Shown piece after piece: positions 18,450-26,358 of a stretch of 64,000 nt of DNA. The stretch is from Bacteroidota bacterium (GTDB lineage Bacteria; Bacteroidota; Bacteroidia; Chitinophagales; Chitinophagaceae): NCBI GenBank assembly GCA_023417815.1, contig JAEZEI010000116.1:16994-80993 (forward strand), given 5' to 3'. The notes beneath the pieces were generated by a model. It saw only the letters and a program-made list of their open reading frames with translations, was not told where the DNA came from and did no database searches. Positions within the stretch are counted from its first letter, which is position 1; every line of letters starts with the position of its first letter. The translations under genes were made by a program, and so were the position numbers.

Positions 18450-19528
18450 TTTGAAACCAGTGCAATATACCTTTCAAACATAATGCGGTTTGAAAATTTC
18501 TCCTCCGCTGTTTTCCTCGCATTTGATGCAAGATGCATCCGTAATGACCGGTCGTTCCATGCTTTCAGGATTGCATCCCCAAGTGCTTTCGCATTTTCCG
18601 CCGGCACCAGGATCCCGTTTTCTAGGGACTGAATCATATTATTTATTCCGGGTACGTTTGAGGCAACGATTACTTTGCCACTCGCCATAGCCTGCATAAT
18701 GGATGTACTCATTGTTTCTCCAAGCGATGCATGTACATAAACAGCTAAATCATTTAAAAATTTCCTGGAATTGTCTTCATCCAGCATACCTGTAAAGACA
18801 ATTTTATTCAGAGAGAGTTCTTTTGCATAATTCTCCATTTTTTCTCTCCAATCGCCATCACCGGCTATAAGCAAATTACCAGGCATATTCTCTTCGATCA
18901 ATTTCCAGGCCGCCAGCAATGTCTTGTGATCCTTTGTAGGCATTATCCTGGCTAACATCCCAATATCATTCCCATGGGTTTGGCATGGCGAAAATAAATG
19001 AGTGTTGATGCCATTATTGATTACACTTACCCTGTTTCGCTTAAAAAACACCCTTAGGATCCTTTTCATTTGTGTTGCATAGAGTTCCGTGAGGTATACT
19101 ACTTTATCTGCAAGTATCATGAGCAAAAATGACCAGATGTATTCTTTCCAGATCTTTAAATGATTAGGCTGATGTTCAACTGCGATCAACCGGATCTTTC
19201 TACGCCTTGCTATTTGAGATACAGGAATTATCAAATTAACTGAATGCAGGAATATTGCCCTGGGTGAAACTTCACAGATAACTTTTTTCACTGCTTCATA
19301 TGAGCTCTTGTCAAATCCAGGTTTCTTATGTACAAAAACCATATCAGCACCAAGTTCCAGGCACTTTTCCCTGTAGGCATCAGGAACTTTTTCAATGCCA
19401 TAAAATACCAGAACATGATTGAATTTCGTCTCTCTATCTGCTTCAACAAGAGAGAAAACTACGGAAGCATGCCCTCCAAGGCCTGAATACAAAATATGAA
19501 TGAGAGAAGATCGCTTGGAACCATCCAT
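18446..19528 (-). CDS. GT4-like glycosyltransferase with altered EX7E motif
   Basis: 360 residues from the ATG at 19528. The frame extends upstream to 19588, but a TATATTTG promoter element lies inside that extension, so the downstream ATG is preferred. N-terminal HILYSGLGGHASV, MLARIMPTKDHKTLLAAW and the donor loop LGETMSTSIMQAMASGKVIV are GT4-like. The second Glu of EX7E is replaced by Gln, a change that is tolerated in some members but may affect catalysis. It is coupled to the downstream GT4 gene by a 4-base overlap. Confidence 0.85.
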   Translation of the reverse strand: MDGSKRSSLIHILYSGLGGHASVVFSLVEADRETKFNHVLVFYGIEKVPDAYREKCLELGADMVFVHKKPGFDKSSYEAVKKVICEVSPRAIFLHSVNLIIPVSQIARRRKIRLIAVEHQPNHLKIWKEYIWSFLLMILADKVVYLTELYATQMKRILRVFFKRNRVSVINNGINTHLFSPCQTHGNDIGMLARIMPTKDHKTLLAAWKLIEENMPGNLLIAGDGDWREKMENYAKELSLNKIVFTGMLDEDNSRKFLNDLAVYVHASLGETMSTSIMQAMASGKVIVASNVPGINNMIQSLENGILVPAENAKALGDAILKAWNDRSLRMHLASNARKTAEEKFSNRIMFERYIALVSK

Positions 19529-19571
19529 GATCAGGATATAAAAGGAGCAGGTCTTAATTTCGCCGGCATTG

Positions 19572-19579
19572 CAAATATA
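19572..19579 (-). promoter_or_regulatory. TATATTTG -7 element for the 18446-19528 gene
   Basis: A perfect minus-strand TAnnTTTG match 43 bases before the chosen ATG and 15 bases past the end of the upstream flippase gene. Position supports an internal promoter for the GT4 pair. Confidence 0.45.
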
Positions 19580-19594
19580 GGCAACCAAAGTTTT

Positions 19595-21049
19595 CTAAAA
19601 GGAACTTCGCATCTTTCTCACTTCATTGATTATTAGCAACAACTCCTTTCTGTAAAAGATTGTCATTGTAGAAAGCAAGACAACCAGGGGTACCAGGTTA
19701 ACAATGTCGATCGGGAGAAATTGAAACTTTATATTCAGGAACAGGAAAAGATTATATACAATTATTAGTGCCCCGGTACAAACCCAGGGCTTCTTTTGTT
19801 TTATATAATCAGAACGATGGTACTGGTACTGACGAACGAACATATACGCAGCTAAAGCCTGGATTCCCCGTATAACATATAATGAAATACAGACAGACCA
19901 CAATCCGATATATGGAACAAGCAGAATATTAGCCCCGATCCCGGAAACGAGGGCAAAAAAGGATATCAGCGGAAATACTTTCGTTTTACCGAAATAAAAT
20001 AGAGGAATATTATATACCAGGTAATGCAGATATGGCAGGAAGGAAATGAATAAGGTTCCTATATACACATATGAATCCTTGTAACTTGGGTTAATGATCA
20101 GGCGCATGGCAGGAACAACAACCGCAACACAGGCGCAGATAACAAATGTTGAGGCCAGTAGGATCACGTTATTGATCCTTTTAACTGGCGCCGTATTGCT
20201 TTCTGATCCCAGTATCCTGAAAATCCTTGGGTTGGTAGCATTCCCAACAGCATTTAGAAAAACAGGAATAACTCCCGTAACCATTACTGCAAAATTGTAA
20301 ACCCCAAAATCGAATGCAGTGAAGTATCGTTCCAGTACAAAACGATCCACATTGGAAAAGGCAGCAAACATGATCTGGAATGGAACCAGAGGAAGGGAAA
20401 ATTTGAGGGCTGTTATAAGATAGCTGCTCTTCAATTCTGGCCTTTGCTTCAGCATGAAACCTATCAACAATAAACCAATAAAGACAATGCTTCCTATGGC
20501 CCTCCCTGCAATAGCACCATATGCTCCCTGTTTAAATATTATTAACCCTGCCAATGTTCCTGCTACAGGAATGATGAAAAAGAGCGTGCTTAACAAAATA
20601 AAGAATTTGGGTTTTTCTTCATTCCGGTAATAAACTGCAAAGAACAGGTAGATTATGTTACTGTAAGTTGACAGCAACACCCAGCTGCCATAATTGGTAA
20701 AGGTGAATTCAGGATTGGTAAATATTAAGGAGAATATAGCATTGCCTGAAAACCAGAGGATCACTAATGCAACCAGGGATATCACCGTCACCGCAACCAT
20801 TAATGAACCAAGCACATCATATTTTGCTCTTCCTTTTTTCTCATAGTCGAAATAGATCCTGGAAAAAGCGCTGTCAAGGCTGAAACTTAAGAAGAAGGTA
20901 AGAAAGGTCTGAAATAAAGTTGCCAGGCCAATAAGTGCATATTCCTCTGGCTCCAGGAAAGAAGTATAAACCGGAGCCAATAACAGGTTAGCAGCAACTG
21001 GCAGAAATCCAACCGCCACATAAACCACTGTATTCCTCAATAAAGGCAT
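19595..21049 (-). CDS. Wzx/MATE-type polysaccharide flippase (copy 3)
   Basis: 484 residues and about 14 hydrophobic segments. N-terminal LLLAPVYTSFLEPEEYALIGL and LDSAFSRIYFDYE motifs are those of polysaccharide-export flippases (Polysacc_synt family). It is more distant from the other two flippases in this locus, which share closer motifs with each other. It lies 3 bases after the upstream GT-B gene. It presumably exports the glycan containing the nonulosonic acid made by the adjoining operon; this link is inferred from position. Confidence 0.9.
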   Translation of the reverse strand: MPLLRNTVVYVAVGFLPVAANLLLAPVYTSFLEPEEYALIGLATLFQTFLTFFLSFSLDSAFSRIYFDYEKKGRAKYDVLGSLMVAVTVISLVALVILWFSGNAIFSLIFTNPEFTFTNYGSWVLLSTYSNIIYLFFAVYYRNEEKPKFFILLSTLFFIIPVAGTLAGLIIFKQGAYGAIAGRAIGSIVFIGLLLIGFMLKQRPELKSSYLITALKFSLPLVPFQIMFAAFSNVDRFVLERYFTAFDFGVYNFAVMVTGVIPVFLNAVGNATNPRIFRILGSESNTAPVKRINNVILLASTFVICACVAVVVPAMRLIINPSYKDSYVYIGTLFISFLPYLHYLVYNIPLFYFGKTKVFPLISFFALVSGIGANILLVPYIGLWSVCISLYVIRGIQALAAYMFVRQYQYHRSDYIKQKKPWVCTGALIIVYNLFLFLNIKFQFLPIDIVNLVPLVVLLSTMTIFYRKELLLIINEVRKMRSSF

Positions 21050-21052
21050 GGG

Positions 21053-22261
21053 TTAAGATAACAAAGTTTCCTTAAGACGTTGCAAACCATTACCATCTGC
21101 ACCTCTGCCTATATACTTTTCCACGAAGTTGGTCTTGGCTATTTCAGAAGGTTCAATAAATTCAAGGCTTGCCGGATCGTTGATCAATGTTTTGTAATCA
21201 AGCACCTGGCAAACACCTATTGAACTTAATACCGACTGGAATTCATCAGGCTCATTTATGATGAACATGGAACATGGCTTAAAGAAAAGGGAAGGAATTG
21301 ACAGTGAAGAATTATAGAAAACCACTCCATTTGCTCCTAAGATCAGCGTTTCTTTTTCTGAGCCTTTTTCATACCTTATATTCGGATGCTGAATAAAGAA
21401 AGTATTGGAAAATGAGTATGGGTGAAGTTTTACAACCAATTTCCATCCCCTGCTCAATGCATATTCATTCATGGAACTAATCAGTTGGTTTACTTCTTCC
21501 TTACTGATCTTATTGATATCAAAAGCATTTCCTTCAATTATGCTTAGCGGGGTTTCAATATACAGGAGGTAGCCATCCTGTGTTACTCCCAGTTCCTTCG
21601 CCAGTTCAATTGATCGCGTGATCTCAAGGTTACCAAGTACTATAAAATCTTCTGTTGAAGAACTATCGAGATCAGAATAGAATTTTACATCCTCATTTGA
21701 GAATACAATATATCGGTCAGGTCTTCTATGCCTGGATTTCCACTTCGCCAGGGCGATAAGGGGATGCATATTCAGGCGGTTTACCTGGAAGCGCAGTAAT
21801 TGGGGAAGAACATGAATGTATTTTAAGCCCAGGGCTTTAACAGTCCAGTTGAATGTGAACCACCACAGTTTCAGTTTTTTCGAAAATGTTTCCCGGATCA
21901 GATTCCTGGGTGCGAATCTGAAGTCACGGTAGTCGTCCAGGGATAATGTGGCCGATCCATGAACCATGAAATACGTTGGTATTCCAAATTTTCTCGCCTG
22001 TATATTTATGGCAATTGTCTGGAGGCCATCCAGCCCCATGAAGATCACTTTGGATGGCGAGATCGTTTTCAGTAAGTGTGAAGGGGAAGAGAAATCTGTA
22101 TAATAGACCCTCCTGTTCTCGGTAAAAACTTCCTGCTCCTCCTCTTTGGTCATATAAAAGAGGTAAACAAATTCGAAACTATCATTTAATGTTTCGAAGA
22201 ATTCGATCCAGTTTTTCCTGTTATAGCCCCAGCAAAGTAAAATTCTTGGTTTCTTGGTCAT
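21053..22261 (-). CDS. GT-B protein with KLHP motif, possible nonulosonate transferase
   Basis: 403 residues from the ATG at 22261 (MTKKPRILLC). A TAACTTTG element lies 29 bases upstream; the longer frame to 22348 overlaps the amidase gene and is rejected. The C-terminal half holds KLHPYSFSN and then FYNSSLSIPSLFF, an HP...SS arrangement seen in CMP-sialic-acid-type transferases (GT38/GT52-like) and CDP-glycerol glycerophosphotransferase-like enzymes. No name can be given from sequence alone. Because it directly follows the CMP-nonulosonate operon it is a candidate transferase for that sugar. Confidence 0.65.
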   Translation of the reverse strand: MTKKPRILLCWGYNRKNWIEFFETLNDSFEFVYLFYMTKEEEQEVFTENRRVYYTDFSSPSHLLKTISPSKVIFMGLDGLQTIAINIQARKFGIPTYFMVHGSATLSLDDYRDFRFAPRNLIRETFSKKLKLWWFTFNWTVKALGLKYIHVLPQLLRFQVNRLNMHPLIALAKWKSRHRRPDRYIVFSNEDVKFYSDLDSSSTEDFIVLGNLEITRSIELAKELGVTQDGYLLYIETPLSIIEGNAFDINKISKEEVNQLISSMNEYALSRGWKLVVKLHPYSFSNTFFIQHPNIRYEKGSEKETLILGANGVVFYNSSLSIPSLFFKPCSMFIINEPDEFQSVLSSIGVCQVLDYKTLINDPASLEFIEPSEIAKTNFVEKYIGRGADGNGLQRLKETLLS

Positions 22262-22290
22262 CTCAAATCCTTTCCCTTGATTTTTGGGTG

Positions 22291-22298
22291 CAAAGTTA
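22291..22298 (-). promoter_or_regulatory. TAACTTTG -7 element for the 21053-22261 gene
   Basis: A perfect TAnnTTTG match on the minus strand in the 37-base gap after the amidase stop codon and 29 bases before the chosen start. It suggests this gene and the flippase can be transcribed separately from the pse operon. Confidence 0.5.
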
Positions 22299-23663
22299 TT
22301 ACTGCGGATCAGAGATCGCGGAGAATTCAGGAAATAATCCTGCTTCAACCATATCCTTAATAAATGAGATAAGTTTATAATCTGTGTATTTTCTCGAGAT
22401 CACCTGAAGCCCGAACGGCAGGCCTTCATGCATAAACAAAGGGATATTAATTACCGGAAGACCACACATGGTCCATATCAGGCATGTATCAGGCGGATCT
22501 ATTGCAGTTCCATAACGAGGCGCTGTTGCTGAAGTGGACAAGGCTATCAAAATATCGACCCCTGAGAATATACGGTCAACCTCCGCTGCGAGTTGTTGTT
22601 GTAAACCTAGTGAATCCTGGTATTGGCTTGGGGTAATTTTACGACCCTCGTTTACGATCTCATACATCACAGGACTGATCAGGGTTTGCTTCTCAAATTC
22701 TTTCCTGAAATAATAGGAAAGCGCTTTATGGTAAATTGTCTCCTGGATAGAATGAGAGTCGTTGAAGATCTTTTCAAAAGAAGGTGAACTGACTTCTGCA
22801 ACCCTCTTCAATTCCGTAACAAACGAGTCAAGGGCACTGGCTGCGTAGGTTGCAGAATGTTTATGAGTCCAGTGTTGATCAAAGACCACACCCACCTTCC
22901 ATGAATTCCCTGATTTTTGTTGAAGCTCTATGTTTGTCAGGTTCTGATGAACGATAGGATAATCAAGGCCATGTACTCTTATTATATCGAATAAAAGTCT
23001 GCAATCGTCCGGATTGGTAGCGAAGAACCCTATGGTGTCCAGGGAGTCCGTGGTTTTAAGCATGGCTGTACGCGGTACCGTACCGAAAGATGGTTTAAAT
23101 CCATATATGCCGCAATAACTTGCTGGCCTTATGATCGATCCTGCAGTCTGAGTAGCTAGCGCTAAAGGCACCATCCCACAGGATACTGCTGCAGCAGAAC
23201 CGGATGATGATGTACCTGGTGAATGCTCAAGGTTCCATGGATTCCTGGTTTCATTGGGAGCATGAACGGCAAATTCTGCCGTAACGGTTTTACCAGCAAT
23301 GATACCTCTGTTGTAACGGATATTATGAACAACACGTGCATCATTACCAGGCGTAAAATCCTTCCAGATGGGGCTTCCCATCTGTGTGGGCATATCAGCT
23401 GTGTTGAATATATCCTTTACGCCAACAGGAATTCCAAGCAAAGAACTAAATGCAGGATCTATATCCTTAGAAACTTCTTCACATTGATCCAGCCATATAT
23501 TCTCATTAAAATAGGCCCAGGCTTTTACGTTACTTTCCAAAGCCTTGACACGGTCAATGAATTCGAGGTTATAGCTCCTGATATCTATCTTTCCTTCTTT
23601 TATCTTTTCAACAGTTTCCTTAACACTAGTTCTGATCATATTTAACTCATTAACTATTTTCAT
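22299..23663 (-). CDS. Amidase-signature-family amidase, possible ammonia donor
   Basis: 454 residues from the ATG at 23663, which overlaps the stop of the upstream PseA-like gene by one base (TAATG). The amidase-signature Ser-cisSer-Lys triad is intact: Lys83 in GIPVGVKD, Ser152 in SPGTSSSGSAAAV, Ser176 in TQTAGSIIRPAS. The fold includes GatA, which hydrolyses glutamine and channels ammonia, but also many plain amidases, and the TQTAGS variant is typical of the latter. Tight coupling to a sugar amidotransferase that lacks a visible HisH/HisF partner suggests that it supplies ammonia or deacylates the modified sugar. Both are inference. Confidence 0.88.
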   Translation of the reverse strand: MKIVNELNMIRTSVKETVEKIKEGKIDIRSYNLEFIDRVKALESNVKAWAYFNENIWLDQCEEVSKDIDPAFSSLLGIPVGVKDIFNTADMPTQMGSPIWKDFTPGNDARVVHNIRYNRGIIAGKTVTAEFAVHAPNETRNPWNLEHSPGTSSSGSAAAVSCGMVPLALATQTAGSIIRPASYCGIYGFKPSFGTVPRTAMLKTTDSLDTIGFFATNPDDCRLLFDIIRVHGLDYPIVHQNLTNIELQQKSGNSWKVGVVFDQHWTHKHSATYAASALDSFVTELKRVAEVSSPSFEKIFNDSHSIQETIYHKALSYYFRKEFEKQTLISPVMYEIVNEGRKITPSQYQDSLGLQQQLAAEVDRIFSGVDILIALSTSATAPRYGTAIDPPDTCLIWTMCGLPVINIPLFMHEGLPFGLQVISRKYTDYKLISFIKDMVEAGLFPEFSAISDPQ

Positions 23664-24805
23664 TAAAATACCTTGCAGCTTTCGCACGCGGTGCAAAGTT
23701 CCTGTCCCATTACTTTCTCCCTGTGTTCTTTCATTACTCTGAAAAATTCCTCCTCTTTCACTCCGGTTATTTTAAGATACCAATCAAGGATCTCGGGGCG
23801 CTTGGTATCGTGCTTCCTTGCAAGCTCAAAACCTTCTTCCCTTGTGAGCAATCCGGATCTGACATCACGACTTGCATGGTCAGTTGCCCTGCCAAAACCG
23901 CGTTTCAGAAACTTTGTATAATCATGAAGGCCGGCCATTTTACATTCCACGCTTTTGAATCTTTTATATGTTCCTTCAACATGATCTTCCTTCCAACCGT
24001 AGGTATCCCTGATGAATTCCATTTGTCTTTCATCATCCCAGAAATAATAATCACCCAGGTGAATTCCTACAACCCCCACTCTTTCTATCTCTTCATAGCT
24101 TGGCAGCATAAATGGTTTTACATCATCAATAGTTATCTCATCATTCACCATTTCCTCTGCATAGAACCTGGCTGAGATCTTTGTAAAATAATCCCTGTCG
24201 AAGTGAATAGGCTCTTCGTAGGTTGCTCTTCCATCACTTTCTGAAACAGATTCGCCCCAAACAAGAAGAGGAATATCATACATCACCGCCACCTTAAGCG
24301 GGAATGCTCCAACCCCTGCATGACAATGCCAGCATGAGTCACCGATCTTATAAAGCGATTCCTTTGCAAGTTTGTTGATAACCTTGTGGTTCGGAGTGAA
24401 CATTATATGATCCACATTGAATTTCTCCAGGCAGAGGTTGAGATTATACTTCCCGGTTTCGGTATACCAATTATGACTGAATGTAACAGCCAGGCATTTC
24501 ATGTTATAGATCCTGGTGAGCATATGAAGCTGGAAAGTGCTGTCCTTACCACCACTTATCGGCACAATACAATCGTACCCGCTTTTACTTTTGCCCCTGT
24601 ATTTGTCAAGAAGATTTCGCAGCGCTTTTTCACGTTCCACCCAGTTGATGGATATTTTTTGTTCAGAAGACCGGCAAGGCTGGCATATTCCCATTTCATC
24701 GAAGGCCAGTCCTTCTGCGGTTGCAGGAAGACAGCATCTTGTACAATATTGCACTCCGGGAAGAAGCGGTTCGCCAAACTTGTGATCCGTTGTAGATGTG
24801 TTCAT
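23663..24805 (-). CDS. pseA: N-acetyl sugar amidotransferase (PseA/WbpG family)
   Basis: 380 residues, close to the length of Campylobacter PseA. Paired cysteines C21xxC24 and C41xxC44 form an N-terminal zinc site, an ATP-pyrophosphatase PP-loop SGGKDST lies at 84-90, and a second cysteine cluster (C371, C374, C377) ends the protein. The family converts an N-acetyl group on a nonulosonate or amino sugar to an acetamidino group using ATP and ammonia. WbpG relies on HisH/HisF-like partners; none are encoded here, whereas an amidase gene is fused end-to-start with it. The operon also contains pseB, pseC, pseI and pseF, so the pseudaminic-acid role is favoured over the WbpG role. Confidence 0.85.
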   Translation of the reverse strand: MNTSTTDHKFGEPLLPGVQYCTRCCLPATAEGLAFDEMGICQPCRSSEQKISINWVEREKALRNLLDKYRGKSKSGYDCIVPISGGKDSTFQLHMLTRIYNMKCLAVTFSHNWYTETGKYNLNLCLEKFNVDHIMFTPNHKVINKLAKESLYKIGDSCWHCHAGVGAFPLKVAVMYDIPLLVWGESVSESDGRATYEEPIHFDRDYFTKISARFYAEEMVNDEITIDDVKPFMLPSYEEIERVGVVGIHLGDYYFWDDERQMEFIRDTYGWKEDHVEGTYKRFKSVECKMAGLHDYTKFLKRGFGRATDHASRDVRSGLLTREEGFELARKHDTKRPEILDWYLKITGVKEEEFFRVMKEHREKVMGQELCTACESCKVF

Positions 24806-24837
24806 AAATTATTCTTTTAAAAACCTTCCGGCCATTA

Positions 24838-25407
24838 TTATATTTTAATAGTGTCAGTCACAAATTCTGATGCAAGCACTCCATACTCTATAACATCGAA
24901 GTATGCACCATTTTTGAATAAAGCTTCTCTCCGGATCCCTTCCTGTTTCATTCCGAGCTTCTCAGCAAGTTTCTGCATTCCTTTATTCTCTGAAGAAGTT
25001 CCACAATGAACCCTGTGAAGGTTCAACTGGCGAAAGCCATGATTCATGATAAGGTTTCCGGCTTCATACATCACTCCTTTGCCCCAGTAGTCCTTTTCTC
25101 CTAAAATGAAAGCAATTTCTGCACTTCGGTCGATCCAGTTTATCCCCTGCAGGCTGATGTTCCCAATATGCTTCCCGGTAGCAATATCTATTATTGCCAT
25201 AACAAGTGAAGTTTTGGATGATAATGCATTTTCAACAAATCGAGCAAGTTCGGGGGCGGTAACCGGGTACCTGCCATGGCTGTTATAAAGCGTGATCTCA
25301 GGATCGTTAAGCCACCGGGCATAGCTTCCTTCGATATCAGAAACCTGGAGAGCGCGTAACTGTATGGTTTCACCCTTGAGAAATATGCTTTTGTCTGTTT
25401 GATTCAT
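24838..25407 (-). CDS. GNAT acetyltransferase, RimJ/RimL type
   Basis: 189 residues. The GNAT core is visible: IGNISLQGINW, AEIAFILGEKDYWGKGVMYEA (acetyl-CoA binding) and LNLHRVHCGTSSENKGMQKLAEKLGMKQEG. The RimJ/RimL-like subgroup acetylates amines, including 4-amino sugars (PseH belongs to GNAT). A second GNAT gene at 31174 lies next to pseC and is the likelier PseH, so this one may acylate another amino sugar made by the DegT enzyme. Start overlaps the upstream gene's stop by 4 bases. Confidence 0.85.
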   Translation of the reverse strand: MNQTDKSIFLKGETIQLRALQVSDIEGSYARWLNDPEITLYNSHGRYPVTAPELARFVENALSSKTSLVMAIIDIATGKHIGNISLQGINWIDRSAEIAFILGEKDYWGKGVMYEAGNLIMNHGFRQLNLHRVHCGTSSENKGMQKLAEKLGMKQEGIRREALFKNGAYFDVIEYGVLASEFVTDTIKI

Positions 25408-26354
25408 TTCATGAAATTTTCAAGTTCAGTAAATGAAGTTATGATCGATCCTACGTTTTCCTCCTTTAAAGGGTCAATTCCCTTTTCTGAAGGAATATAC
25501 CTTACCACCGGCCTGTTCAAAACCTTTGCTTCTATCAAGGCCGAAGAATGAAAGCCAAGCACAAGACTTGAATGATAAATGCAGGTATTAGTATCAATAG
25601 CAGGATCTGCAAAAATGAATCGTTTCCTGTTCTTAACCATTTCCTTCAAAACCGCAATGTCCTGGTTTGGATGAGGCTTTACCAGTATTTTCCAGTCTTC
25701 AAATAACTCTGGCTTCTGAGATTTCAGTTCACATAATTCCTTTGTCGCCGTTATCTCATCATATCCGAATTTTCCAAAACCATTAATGTTGGTCAAAGGA
25801 TCCGGCACAAATAAAAGAAGTTTTGTTCCCGCATTACAGATACCAAGTGACAGAAGAAATTCTTCCTTTCTTACCGTCGGCTTCCATTGCTTCAGCCACT
25901 CATGATAAGGATTACCACTAATATGCAATCTCTTTTCCCATAACCCATCCTTCAAAGCGATCTGTTTTGCCCTTTCATCCAGCACCCACACCTTGTCTGG
26001 GTATACACATGAATTATTCGACAACATCAGTCTCTCGCCAATATTGGTCCAGTGGTCAATGTAAGCAATGCAGGGAATATTCCTTTCTTTGGCGCAAACA
26101 AGGAATTCGCGTTCAATATTTGACCTGTATGATGTTGCAGTGAACACCCTGTCTGGTTTATATTCATCAACCTCCACGCAGGCGTTGCCTTTGTAGGGAT
26201 GAACAATAATGCCGAAATTTTCATAAAATGGATATACCCTGTCGGATATCACTTTATAATTCTCAAGCGCATTGATCTTAATAAATGCGAGCAGTGGCTT
26301 TGCGCCACCAGGATCACTGAATATGAACAGGATCTTGTCGCCTGGTGCAAACAT
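25404..26354 (-). CDS. GT-B-like protein with KPHP motif, function unknown
   Basis: 316 residues. The N-terminus FIFSDPGGAKPLLAFIK is a Rossmann-like start, followed by VFTATSYRSNIEREF and YIDHWTNIGER; the C-terminal half has LFVPDPLTNINGFG, ILVKPHPNQD and LGFHSSALIEAKVL. This pattern resembles CDP-glycerol glycerophosphotransferase-like and NeuC/PseG-class GT-B proteins, but the GxGHxxR motif expected of PseG is absent. Its position inside the pse operon, four bases overlapping the GNAT gene, implies a role in making or transferring the nonulosonate. Function is unassigned. Confidence 0.75.
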   Translation of the reverse strand: MFAPGDKILFIFSDPGGAKPLLAFIKINALENYKVISDRVYPFYENFGIIVHPYKGNACVEVDEYKPDRVFTATSYRSNIEREFLVCAKERNIPCIAYIDHWTNIGERLMLSNNSCVYPDKVWVLDERAKQIALKDGLWEKRLHISGNPYHEWLKQWKPTVRKEEFLLSLGICNAGTKLLLFVPDPLTNINGFGKFGYDEITATKELCELKSQKPELFEDWKILVKPHPNQDIAVLKEMVKNRKRFIFADPAIDTNTCIYHSSLVLGFHSSALIEAKVLNRPVVRYIPSEKGIDPLKEENVGSIITSFTELENFMK

Positions 26355-26358
26355 ATGG

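Noticed and set aside
25404..26354. Candidate PseG for the pse pathway
   Set aside because: It has a GT-B look but no GxGHxxR motif near the N-terminus, so it was not named pseG.
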